From the IMG/VR virus record IMGVR_UViG_3300025617_000639, positions 1 through 37,837 of that record: a stretch of DNA of 37,837 bases; one strand, written 5' to 3'. Positions 1 through 6,099 of the stretch are shown here, piece by piece (the stretch's first letter is position 1; each line of letters opens with the position of its first letter). The translations under genes and the position numbers were made by a program. This DNA comes from a virus. The notes below the pieces were generated by a model. It worked only from the letters and a program-made list of their open reading frames with translations, had not been told where the DNA came from and searched no databases.

Positions 1-175
1 CCCAGGTTGCACCAGTTAGCGTATTGGTTGTAACACCACGGAACTGAAACTTAGTGCCGTATTCACCTTTAACCTTGATAATGTCACCAGCATGGATTGG
101 AAATCCATCTGCTTCCATATAGGGCTCCATGGTAAACGGACTGGGCTTAGCAGATACTTTCTTGCGACGAGCCAT
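1..175 (-). CDS. Conserved small phage protein, 3' part cut off by window edge
   Basis: The N-terminal 58 residues of a protein that continues past the left edge. It starts with ATG one base after the stop of the purine enzyme gene, and AAAGGAG lies 4 bases upstream inside that gene's end, so the start is firm. The N-terminus is basic (MARRKKV), followed by a segment with a GDIIKVKGEYG motif that looks like the first strands of a small beta-barrel. From memory, short proteins of this shape (DUF7246-like) are common in actinobacteriophages, but I cannot confirm the family here. No catalytic motif is visible. It is probably co-transcribed with the purine enzyme gene. Function unknown. Confidence 0.7.
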   Translation of the reverse strand, partial: MARRKKVSAKPSPFTMEPYMEADGFPIHAGDIIKVKGEYGTKFQFRGVTTNTLTGATW

Positions 176-176
176 C

Positions 177-1208
177 TTACTCCTTTGCGTGAGGCTTAGT
201 TTCGTTAAGCGAATTACTTGATACTCTATTATACACGCTCTCGGTATGAAAGTCAATGAGATTTTCTACGCCTGTATACGAAAGGGCACTACGGAGACCC
301 GCTTCAAAGTCTTGTAGAACGTTTTCGACCTTACCAACATAAGGTATGGTGGTTGAAATGCCCTCTACGCCCGACACAGAGCCTCTACCGTCCTCTTGAG
401 CCTCCCTAGAAGCCATTCCACGGAAGATCTTTCGACCATCGACTACCTCTCCTGGGCTCTCGTCTGTTCCTGCCAAAATGCGACCTACCATTACAGCATT
501 AGCACCAGCTGCCAAAGCTTTAGCGGCATCTCCAGAATTTCTTATGCCGCCATCAGCAATAATATCTGGGCCATCTCCATACTTATAGTTTTTTCGAATG
601 TCCATAATAGATGCGAGGGTTGGCATACCGTGGCCACTTACAACTCTAGTTGTGCAAGCTGATCCACCACCAATACCAACTCGAACAGAGTCTACACCAG
701 CATCTGCTAGTCTTGCATAGCCTTCCCAGGTAGAAACATTGCCAGCCATAATGTGATGTTGATTTCCCACCATCTGCCTTAGACGCTTTACTGCATCAAT
801 TGCATACTGGCTGTGACCATTGGCAACATCAATAAGTACCATTGACGCACCAGCATCATATAGCAAGCTAGCTTCGGAAAGAAAGTCTCCCCTTGCCCCT
901 ACAGAGCCACCCACCGTTTGACCAGCAGCTACGGCTAGCTTTACCTGCTCCACCTGTTTCTCGATTGGCATATACCTATGAATAATGCCTAAGCCACCAG
1001 ACTTACGCATAGCGGCAGCCATTTCCCATTCGCAAACAGTATCCATTGGTGCTGCAATTAGCGGCAACGATAAGCCAATACTACGCTTTGTTCCAATGCC
1101 AATAGTAGACTTTAGACTAACATCTTTCCTGCTAGCAATGTCGGCGTACTGCGGCACAAGCAAGATGTCGTCGAACGACAGCATTTCTTCTGAATTATAC
1201 TTTCTCAT
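177..1208 (-). CDS. IMP dehydrogenase / GMP reductase family protein, GMP reductase-like
   Basis: A 343-residue TIM-barrel enzyme of the IMPDH/GMPR family, which acts on purine nucleotides in the host cytoplasm using NAD(P). Visible motifs are the N-terminal SFDDILLVP (11-19), APMDTV (53-58), the catalytic cysteine loop [11 protein letters not shown] (178-188, catalytic C185), the phosphate-binding DGGIR (219-223) and the C-terminal RGMAS flap (263-267). It has no CBS domains. Its length and its C-terminus (PYVGKVENV...[10 protein letters not shown]) resemble GMP reductase (about 345 residues) more than cellular IMPDH, but I cannot settle the direction of the reaction. The usual Pro of the loop (GPGS) is Gly here. 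I chose the ATG at 1208 over an in-frame TTG at 1223 because AAAGGAGAG lies between the two and would serve the ATG. It overlaps the preceding gene by 14 bases. Confidence 0.88.
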   Translation of the reverse strand: MRKYNSEEMLSFDDILLVPQYADIASRKDVSLKSTIGIGTKRSIGLSLPLIAAPMDTVCEWEMAAAMRKSGGLGIIHRYMPIEKQVEQVKLAVAAGQTVGGSVGARGDFLSEASLLYDAGASMVLIDVANGHSQYAIDAVKRLRQMVGNQHHIMAGNVSTWEGYARLADAGVDSVRVGIGGGSACTTRVVSGHGMPTLASIMDIRKNYKYGDGPDIIADGGIRNSGDAAKALAAGANAVMVGRILAGTDESPGEVVDGRKIFRGMASREAQEDGRGSVSGVEGISTTIPYVGKVENVLQDFEAGLRSALSYTGVENLIDFHTESVYNRVSSNSLNETKPHAKE

Positions 1209-1467
1209 CTCTCTCCTTTGCAATAAGCAGTAGTACCAAGTACCCTACTAGATCAAAAATAGTATCATCTCCAGGGTACTCGTGCCCACGCTGTACCCTA
1301 GAAAGTTTGTCATCAATACGAACATATAGCTGCTCAATAGTATCAGTCTTAGAGAATACCCTGACTGGCTCTAGTGCAGAATCACCGTATGCACGGTTCT
1401 TGGCGATCAGCATCTCTTCGATGCCTCGCATAATTTCTGTTATTTTACTCTCGGTTTGTTTGCTCAT
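1195..1467 (-). CDS. DUF1599-like (nucleotide modification associated domain 1) protein
   Basis: A 90-residue protein that I recognise as DUF1599/NMAD1-like from the block KNRAYGDS (23-30) followed by the spaced pattern IEQLYVRIDDKLSRV. This is an all-alpha family often found in phages near nucleotide-modification or nucleotide-metabolism genes; its biochemical role is not established. An ATG start at 1467 has GGGG about 9 bases upstream. Its 3' end overlaps the purine enzyme start by 14 bases, so the two are probably translationally coupled and may act in the same nucleotide pathway. A distant relation to MazG-type all-alpha pyrophosphohydrolases is possible, but I see no clear EXXE metal site. 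Confidence 0.7.
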   Translation of the reverse strand: MSKQTESKITEIMRGIEEMLIAKNRAYGDSALEPVRVFSKTDTIEQLYVRIDDKLSRVQRGHEYPGDDTIFDLVGYLVLLLIAKERDEKV

Positions 1468-1624
1468 TAGTTGGTACTACCCCTAGTCTCTTCCAACACT
1501 TAACACAGTTAATATAGGTCATGCCCGTGAATGGGCAGGATGCTTCGTGCGAGGTCTCATGCTTGCACGTAATTCTAAGCAGCTGCATCTTTGCTACTTT
1601 AATAAAATGCCTCAATACTCTCAA
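1445..1624 (-). CDS. Small Cys/His-rich (putative zinc-binding) protein
   Basis: A 59-residue frame starting at TTG, which overlaps the TGA stop of the upstream HTH gene as TTGA; AAGGAA lies 9 bases upstream. A shorter version could start at ATG 1588 (47 residues), but that ATG has only a weak ribosome binding site. The conserved-looking part contains C, H, H, C, C and C in the spacing ITCKHETSHEASCPF then INCVKCW, which suggests one or two zinc ions. The 3' end overlaps the DUF1599-like gene by 23 bases. The overlap on both sides and the Cys/His pattern are the reasons to call it a gene. Function unknown; small phage zinc proteins often bind nucleic acid or protein partners. Confidence 0.55.
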   Translation of the reverse strand: MRVLRHFIKVAKMQLLRITCKHETSHEASCPFTGMTYINCVKCWKRLGVVPTNEQTNRE

Positions 1625-1776
1625 CGTTTTGATTTCCTTAATCCAAACTTAGCTAAGTAAACATAGATAGTCTCTACGCTTACCCCGCACTCTTTAGCAA
1701 TATCTTGTGGTGACTTACGATCCAGTTGATACCTTTTCTTAAGCCATGCTTGATTCGTATATAGTTTAGCAGCCAT
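1621..1776 (-). CDS. Small helix-turn-helix protein
   Basis: A 51-residue protein with an ATG start and a strong AAGGAG 5 bases upstream. It consists almost only of a helix-turn-helix: WLKKRY (11-16), then SPQDIAKECGVSVETIYVYLAKFGLR (22-47), with the A-x3-G-V pattern at the turn. This matches the HTH found in front of phage HNH/homing endonucleases and in resolvase-type DNA-binding domains. It could be a free-standing DNA-binding protein or the surviving piece of a homing endonuclease; no HNH or GIY-YIG domain follows. It lies 12 bases after the RuvC-like gene and overlaps the small Cys/His gene by 4 bases. It may regulate transcription locally, which is inference. Confidence 0.65.
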   Translation of the reverse strand: MAAKLYTNQAWLKKRYQLDRKSPQDIAKECGVSVETIYVYLAKFGLRKSKR

Positions 1777-1788
1777 CACTACTCCTTG

Positions 1789-2364
1789 TCAACTTAGTTT
1801 TGCCCAATTGTTGATAGCATAATGTCCGATACCAATAGCATCGGCAACATCATTATCGCTAATGTTTTTATCATATATTGTATTAACAAATCTAATAGTT
1901 CTTTGTTTGCGGAACTCTCGTTCCTTACTCTTGTACCAGGACTCACTTTTTTCTGGACTGCTAGATCTTATTACGGCCTTCTCAGCGTGGGTCAGCCTAC
2001 CGTTTCCAATAAACGTTTGCCAAGCAATGGGATTAATAGACTTAATGTTCTTTACTCCAGCTACCCCCATTGCACCGAGCAACCCACCCTGGACCAAGGC
2101 AAGGTCTGCAGCAGTCTTTGGACTATTCATAAACACCGTGTGTTCAATAATGACTGCGTCTGGAATGCCATACTCTCTGAAGAAAGCCTCGGTCTTGGCA
2201 GCTGCATCGGTTACTTTGTCGTAGGTAGTAGCACCTTTAAAATTGATCTTACCAATAGAGCTAAGCTCTTTATTCTCAAAGATAGAGAAGGCAAGGCTAT
2301 TGGTACTTGCATCAATAGCACAGATCTTAGAGGGCTGTGGGTTAATCTGACTTATCTTTACCAT
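1789..2364 (-). CDS. RuvC-like Holliday junction resolvase
   Basis: A 191-residue RNase H-fold nuclease. The four acidic metal ligands of the RuvC family are all recognisable: D18 in AIDAS, E74 in IIEHT, and D172/D175 in SDNDVADAIG, where the last acidic pair is followed by the usual small-residue helix. Such phage enzymes cut four-way junctions and branched replication intermediates before packaging. The ATG at 2364 has AAGGGG 8 bases upstream and overlaps the preceding zinc-ribbon gene by 23 bases. It sits in a recombination cluster with the Cas4-like exonuclease, a PD-(D/E)XK protein and RecA, which fits a role in resolving recombination structures. Confidence 0.85.
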   Translation of the reverse strand: MVKISQINPQPSKICAIDASTNSLAFSIFENKELSSIGKINFKGATTYDKVTDAAAKTEAFFREYGIPDAVIIEHTVFMNSPKTAADLALVQGGLLGAMGVAGVKNIKSINPIAWQTFIGNGRLTHAEKAVIRSSSPEKSESWYKSKEREFRKQRTIRFVNTIYDKNISDNDVADAIGIGHYAINNWAKLS

Positions 2365-2635
2365 TAGCCAACCCCTTGATCTCTCTCAAAGTTTTTGAAA
2401 CATCTTTTGGATTTACTGTACAAGAGAAGCAGATTGGATCATCGTTATAGGCAGACAACGCCTGTCCACAATCCTTACAAGTTCTCTTTTGACTTATTCT
2501 TTTGTTCCTGCGAGCAATTGCATACCTTTGAGCAATCTTTTCTTTGGTAGCGTCTTCCCTGCATTCAGGAGAACAGTAAATTTGATACTTGATGTTTGAC
2601 TCGAAAGTCTGATCACACCATTGACAATGCTTCAT
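2342..2635 (-). CDS. Double zinc-ribbon protein
   Basis: A 97-residue protein with two Cys4-type zinc sites: CQWC (4-7) with CSPEC (21-25), and CKDC (53-56) with CFSC (70-73). The segment between them is strongly basic (RNKR, KRTCK), which suggests nucleic acid binding. I start it at ATG 2635, preceded by GGAG 8 bases upstream, rather than at the longer in-frame start at 2686, whose extra residues would lie fully inside the exonuclease gene. It overlaps the Cas4-like gene by 23 bases and the RuvC-like gene by 23 bases, so all three are likely translated as a coupled set. The first site resembles the MYM/TRASH-like zinc fingers of small phage proteins. Function unknown. Confidence 0.7.
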   Translation of the reverse strand: MKHCQWCDQTFESNIKYQIYCSPECREDATKEKIAQRYAIARRNKRISQKRTCKDCGQALSAYNDDPICFSCTVNPKDVSKTLREIKGLANGKDKSD

Positions 2636-3401
2636 CGATAGGCTCCAGCGAGTTAATCTTAATTTCTCCCTCACCAGCCTGGTCACACACTGCCCTTAGA
2701 GGACATGTCTTACAGATTTTTGAATTAGATCGATAGTTCTTCTTTGGCAAAACTTTGTCTTCCCAAGATTTGCGAACTGTTCTCATCCATTCAAATGTCT
2801 GGTCTACCCACTTAATATAATAATCATTTACCTCAACAGGTATCGCCAAGAGTTCATGATTATTTTTGTTCTCATATAGTATAACACCCTTACGCTTTTT
2901 AAGTATTTTCATGTAGATAAGCAACTGAATCAAGTGTCCAGTTTTAGCCTTACGACTCTTCTTACGATACTCAAATCCTTCTTGCATAGCTGTCTTGATT
3001 TCGAGCAGAAGCTCTTCACCCTCCCAGTCTACAAGTGCGTCTCCAAACCCAAAGATGGGTGGATCTTCGTATGTGATCTTGAATTCATCTTGGATTAGAA
3101 TGCCAGAATCTTTTATTGCTTGCTGGATTCTTTCATGGCCTTTAATTCCATTAGTCATATTTGCACCAGCAAATGGGTCTGCATAGTCTTCAAAGGTACC
3201 CCCCTCAAAGGCTAGGTACCAGTATCTGGCACACTCTCCGTGACCGTAGGCAATTGTAGAGGGTGCAAAGCTCTTCTTCTGCTGATGCCTTGGACCACGC
3301 TTAGCAATGTATCCAGAGTTAATCTTTTCAATAAGACCATCCAGGCTGTTGTTCTTGGGAGACTGTGCCCCCATAACGTGCTGCAATAAATTTTTTGACA
3401 T
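2613..3401 (-). CDS. Cas4-family / RecB-like exonuclease with Fe-S cysteines
   Basis: A 262-residue PD-(D/E)XK nuclease. Core motifs are KGHE (88-91), GFGDALVDW with D121, LLEIKTA with E134 and K136, and the following helix GHLIQLLIYM (155-164). The four cysteines that bind a 4Fe-4S cluster in the Cas4/AddB group are present: C57 near the N-terminus, and C230, C233 and C239 in CKTCPLRAVC. Relatives are DNA exonucleases that make single-stranded ends, and phages use them in recombination. No CRISPR array or other cas genes are present, so adaptation is not implied. The ATG at 3401 lacks a clear ribosome binding site and lies 6 bases after the previous stop, so it may depend on coupling. Confidence 0.85.
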   Translation of the reverse strand: MSKNLLQHVMGAQSPKNNSLDGLIEKINSGYIAKRGPRHQQKKSFAPSTIAYGHGECARYWYLAFEGGTFEDYADPFAGANMTNGIKGHERIQQAIKDSGILIQDEFKITYEDPPIFGFGDALVDWEGEELLLEIKTAMQEGFEYRKKSRKAKTGHLIQLLIYMKILKKRKGVILYENKNNHELLAIPVEVNDYYIKWVDQTFEWMRTVRKSWEDKVLPKKNYRSNSKICKTCPLRAVCDQAGEGEIKINSLEPIDEALSMV

Positions 3402-3407
3402 ATTAAG

Positions 3408-3710
3408 TTACCGAGTAATATACTTCAGGGCTGACACAAGATTGTTTACTGCCTCAGCTGCTGTATAGTATAGATTCTTTTTCGGCCTATCTCCTTTATC
3501 TACGTTAGCCATCCATGTCGCCCTTAAAGAAAGCTTGGCGGCAATAGACTGCAGTCTAACAATTTCCATAGTGGCTACCTGAATTGGAATATCTGGCTTA
3601 ATGATAAGCTTAGAGATCATGACAAGTGCATGAGTAAGCTCTTCGTCTTCCATGTATTCATTTATTTCTGCTAAACCATTTACTAGATCAATTGTTGTTT
3701 TGTTTTCCAT
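3408..3710 (-). CDS. Hypothetical all-alpha protein, possibly leaderless
   Basis: A 100-residue protein without a family I recognise. The sequence reads as four or five amphipathic helices with no cysteines and no obvious catalytic motif; the C-terminal part is basic (KGDRPKKN). It lies between the exonuclease-domain gene and the Cas4-like gene. Unusually, there is no Shine-Dalgarno sequence before its ATG; instead TGGTATAAT ends exactly 6 bases upstream, which would place the transcription start on or next to the ATG. The gene is likely real because the frame fits the packed layout, leaving 7 bases on the upstream side and 6 on the downstream side. It may be a small accessory protein of the recombination cluster, which is inference. 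Confidence 0.6.
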   Translation of the reverse strand: MENKTTIDLVNGLAEINEYMEDEELTHALVMISKLIIKPDIPIQVATMEIVRLQSIAAKLSLRATWMANVDKGDRPKKNLYYTAAEAVNNLVSALKYITR

Positions 3711-3716
3711 CAGTTA

Positions 3717-3725
3717 ATTATACCA
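3717..3725 (-). promoter_or_regulatory. Extended -10 promoter, candidate leaderless start
   Basis: The nonamer TGGTATAAT overlaps the last codons and stop of the DEDDy exonuclease gene. It is followed by 6 bases (TAACTG) and then the ATG of the 100-residue gene. This spacing puts the expected start of transcription at the ATG itself. No Shine-Dalgarno sequence is present and I see no good -35 element. The same layout recurs at 29988-29996. Confidence 0.55.
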
Positions 3726-4326
3726 CTTTCTCAGTGTCAGAGATTTCACGCTTCTCTTTAATGCTAACGCTACTGGATCCTGGAAGCCATGGTAGCAATA
3801 CCTGATACAGCTCTTCTAGAAGAACTACGTCTTGAACCTGGTACTTCTTCATTTCACGCCAAGCCTTGTCGTCTCCTGCCATGCAGTCAATCCACAGCTC
3901 AAAGCCCGAGTGCTTGAACTTTGCACCTACGCCAAGAGCCTGTGCAACATAGTCTAGCTTGTTAGAAGGGAACTTAAAGTTGGCCTTAACTACACTCATG
4001 AGGTCAAGATCCTTGACTGGTGAAGGTGGTGCCATTCCATTCTCGAGGAACTCTCTCTTGATGTGCTTGTGGTCAAACGCTGCTGAGTTCCAGCCAATGA
4101 GTGCGTCTGCCTCTTCCATCATAGAGTGAAGCTCTTGGAGCATAGCCTCTTTGCCATCGTGGTGGACAGACTTGAAGGTAACCTTCTTTTTGCCCTGCCA
4201 CTTTGCACCAAAGCACATCATTTCGGTAGGCTTGATAATTTGGTTGATTCCAATGTTCTGGTCCCAAAGACCCCAGGTATAAACCTGCATTGGTGTTGTT
4301 TCAATATCCAGCATTAGGATTTTCAT
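3718..4326 (-). CDS. DEDDy 3'-5' exonuclease (DnaQ-like/ribonuclease H-like)
   Basis: A 202-residue exonuclease of the DnaQ-like superfamily. Exo I is LDIETTP with D7 and E9; Exo II is WNSAAFDHKHI with D85; Exo III is YQVQD with Y162 and D166, the Y-x3-D form that defines DEDDy enzymes. The stretch KFPSNKLDYVAQALG (118-132) is typical of family B polymerase exonuclease domains and of the YprB-like group. As a free-standing protein it could proofread for the phage DnaE, which has its own PHP domain, or trim DNA in recombination. The ATG at 4326 overlaps the preceding stop as TAATG, with a GAGAGAGA ribosome site upstream. The C-terminal 20 residues are a charged tail. Confidence 0.85.
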   Translation of the reverse strand: MKILMLDIETTPMQVYTWGLWDQNIGINQIIKPTEMMCFGAKWQGKKKVTFKSVHHDGKEAMLQELHSMMEEADALIGWNSAAFDHKHIKREFLENGMAPPSPVKDLDLMSVVKANFKFPSNKLDYVAQALGVGAKFKHSGFELWIDCMAGDDKAWREMKKYQVQDVVLLEELYQVLLPWLPGSSSVSIKEKREISDTEKVV

Positions 4327-4610
4327 TATTCTCTCTCTTCCAGCAGTTGCTCTAGCAACGATAGCTCGATCACCGCTAGTCTTGTTTTCTGTGTTTCACC
4401 CAGAACTACTACTATAGCAGGATCTGCGTTAGATTTCAAGGCATCAGTTGTAGCTTTTGCCCATACTGTTTTGTTTAAAGTAAAGCTTTTGCCAACCTCT
4501 TTAAAGTCAACTACAAAGTTTTTCCAGGTAGCGTCACCCTTTTTTGTGTTACGCCCACTGTTCTTGTGTTGCTTGGCACCAATTCGCTTACTCTCGCTCT
4601 GTTCGCTCAT
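4326..4610 (-). CDS. Small PD-(D/E)XK nuclease-like protein
   Basis: A 94-residue protein whose core fits the short PD-(D/E)XK phage family often labelled Holliday junction resolvase. KNSGRNTKKGD (16-26) supplies the aspartate, FVVDFKEVGKSF (32-43) supplies the D-x-K motif, and a helix with a KATTDA pattern leads into the hydrophobic strand AIVVVLGE. The N-terminus is polar and basic. Such minimal folds cut branched DNA or act in recombination with RecA-like proteins. The ATG at 4610 follows an AGAGAG site and overlaps the zinc-finger gene by 23 bases. The match is from motif spacing only; the family call is moderate. Confidence 0.6.
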   Translation of the reverse strand: MSEQSESKRIGAKQHKNSGRNTKKGDATWKNFVVDFKEVGKSFTLNKTVWAKATTDALKSNADPAIVVVLGETQKTRLAVIELSLLEQLLEERE

Positions 4611-4776
4611 AGTCTCTCTTTGTTCTCTTGGTTTGCAAGCTTACCACGCTCATGTGGCCTTTTGAACAAAGCCATGTAAGTTTCTTTGAATTAACATAAT
4701 TCCTTAGACTCTTGACATTTTCTTTGCAGGTGTGGCAAACAAAGTCCCCCTGGTAGACCGTGTATCTGTCAGCCAT
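4588..4776 (-). CDS. Small zinc-finger protein
   Basis: A 62-residue protein with CHTC (14-17) and a second half-site CSKGH (37-41), enough for one zinc ion with Cys3His or Cys4-like geometry. The C-terminus is very basic (KRTKRDYER), which suggests DNA or RNA contact. The ATG at 4776 lies inside the 3' end of recA (8-base overlap), with AAGGAG 7 bases upstream, so its translation is probably coupled to RecA. It overlaps the PD-(D/E)XK gene by 23 bases. It is the third small zinc protein in the left part of the window. Function unknown. Confidence 0.65.
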   Translation of the reverse strand: MADRYTVYQGDFVCHTCKENVKSLRNYVNSKKLTWLCSKGHMSVVSLQTKRTKRDYERTERE

Positions 4777-5779
4777 TTAGCTGCTCCTTGATTTGATTGT
4801 AGAGTGCTTCGTCTTCTTTTACCTTATTGATAAACCCATCTCTACCCTGAACCTTATTCCCATCTGGAAGCAGGTACCAGGCACCAGTACGCTCCACAAC
4901 ACCAGCAAGCTCAGCTGTGTCTACAAGATCTGCAATTTCGTCTAAGCCTACCTGGTCACCCCTGAAGTAAAAGTCATACTCTCCAGCCTGGAATCCAGGA
5001 GAAGTCTTAGAGAACTGAAGCTCCCAGCGGATCTTGCGACCAACCTTTTCTTCAATAAGCTTGTCCCCCACTGCAATCTTACCCTTGATGGCCTGGTTGT
5101 CAGACTCAGAGCTAAATAGCTTAATTACTGTAGACGAGTAGAACTTTGTGGCTTGCCCACCAGATGGTTGCTGGCTGGTATACATAGCATTGATGTTGTT
5201 ACGTGACTGAGAAATCAGCACAAACAATGTTGGCTTTACTTTGTTGTTAGCATAGTTAATCATCTTCCAGGCGTTACTAAAGTCTCTAGACTCTGCACCA
5301 ATCTGCTTTGTGTTTTCTAGCTGCTTAAGGTCATCAGTGCCCTTGTCGAAGTAGATTGCAGGTAGCAGGGATGTAATACTATCCACTACAATCATGTCTA
5401 CGCCAGCCTCCATTAGAGCTACGCCAACGTCTACCATTTCATTAATAGTACGGGCCTGAGAGTAGATTAGCTGCTCTGTGTCTACCCCAAGTTTTTGAGC
5501 CCAGTCTTCGGAATAGGACATCTCTGCATCGATCCAGGCACACAGCTTTCCTTCTTTCTGTGCCATTCCAATAGTCTGCAGCAGCATTGATGACTTAGCA
5601 CTTGACTTACTGCCCCAGACAAGAACCTGTCGCCCATATGGCAAGCCACCATTAAGTGCCTTGTTAAGTCCAAAGCTTGGCGTTGGCTGATGCTCAATAC
5701 TAATGCCGACACCACTGCTTAGTGTCTTTCTAATTTTTGGATCTAGCTGAGCTAGTGCCTCTTCTATTGTTACTGTCAA
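4769..5779 (-). CDS. recA: RecA-like recombinase
   Basis: A 336-residue RecA/RadA-type ATPase that would form filaments on single-stranded DNA and drive strand exchange during phage recombination. The Walker A region is GSKSSAKSS (56-64), where the usual second Gly before the Lys (GKT/GKS) is Ala. The Walker B strand is MIVVDSITSL, followed by loop segments with SQSRNN and SGGQATKFYSS, which match RecA L1/L2 surroundings. The C-terminal part carries a DNA-binding-type domain (EIADLVDTAELAGVV...). The start is TTG at 5779, overlapping the MazG stop as TTGA; I see no better start within the first 60 residues. Most likely co-translated with the MazG-like gene. Confidence 0.88.
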   Translation of the reverse strand: MTVTIEEALAQLDPKIRKTLSSGVGISIEHQPTPSFGLNKALNGGLPYGRQVLVWGSKSSAKSSMLLQTIGMAQKEGKLCAWIDAEMSYSEDWAQKLGVDTEQLIYSQARTINEMVDVGVALMEAGVDMIVVDSITSLLPAIYFDKGTDDLKQLENTKQIGAESRDFSNAWKMINYANNKVKPTLFVLISQSRNNINAMYTSQQPSGGQATKFYSSTVIKLFSSESDNQAIKGKIAVGDKLIEEKVGRKIRWELQFSKTSPGFQAGEYDFYFRGDQVGLDEIADLVDTAELAGVVERTGAWYLLPDGNKVQGRDGFINKVKEDEALYNQIKEQLNG

Positions 5780-6099
5780 AACCTAACACCGTGCCTCTCT
5801 GGTCTTGTTTTATTAAAGTTAACCTTTTTATCTAATGCCTCGTCTAAGGAAATATCTGTATAACCATTCTCCCTTAAACCAGCGTATAAGTCAAGTGTGC
5901 GGATGATAATGTCCGCCATCTCGTCTGCAATCTCTTGCTTGCCTTTGTCTTTTCTGATTGCTTCCATCACCTCTACAGCCTCTGACACAACCATCATTAA
6001 CTGCTTGGTAATAAAAATATCATCTACATCATTTGGCCAGAAGCCTTTTTCTGTTGCAACTTGGTGCAGGTAATCTGCCGTCTCATCCAAGTATGTCAT
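5776..6099 (-). CDS. MazG-like nucleotide pyrophosphohydrolase
   Basis: A 107-residue all-alpha protein with the metal-binding pattern of the MazG/dUTPase-2 superfamily: SEAVEVMEA with E40, E43 and E46, and EIADEMADII with E56, E60 and D63, followed by the KVNFNKTRPERHG tail common to phage MazG-like proteins. Relatives hydrolyse (d)NTPs to monophosphates; in phages they are thought to adjust nucleotide pools or the (p)ppGpp alarm response. The ATG at 6099 overlaps the DnaE gene by 17 bases, and its stop overlaps the recA start by 4 bases, so it sits in the replication operon. Confidence 0.85.
   Translation of the reverse strand: MTYLDETADYLHQVATEKGFWPNDVDDIFITKQLMMVVSEAVEVMEAIRKDKGKQEIADEMADIIIRTLDLYAGLRENGYTDISLDEALDKKVNFNKTRPERHGVRF

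Noticed and set aside
1209-1223. Upstream TTG start for the purine enzyme
   Set aside because: The added residues are encoded by the AAAGGAGAG ribosome binding site that serves the ATG at 1208.
1822-2367. Plus-strand reading frame of 181 codons over the RuvC-like gene
   Set aside because: Fully antisense to a gene with intact catalytic motifs; the translation shows no recognisable protein pattern.
2613-3401. Cas4-like gene as a sign of a CRISPR-Cas system
   Set aside because: No repeats with regular spacing and no other cas genes are present; Cas4-family nucleases are common in phage recombination modules.
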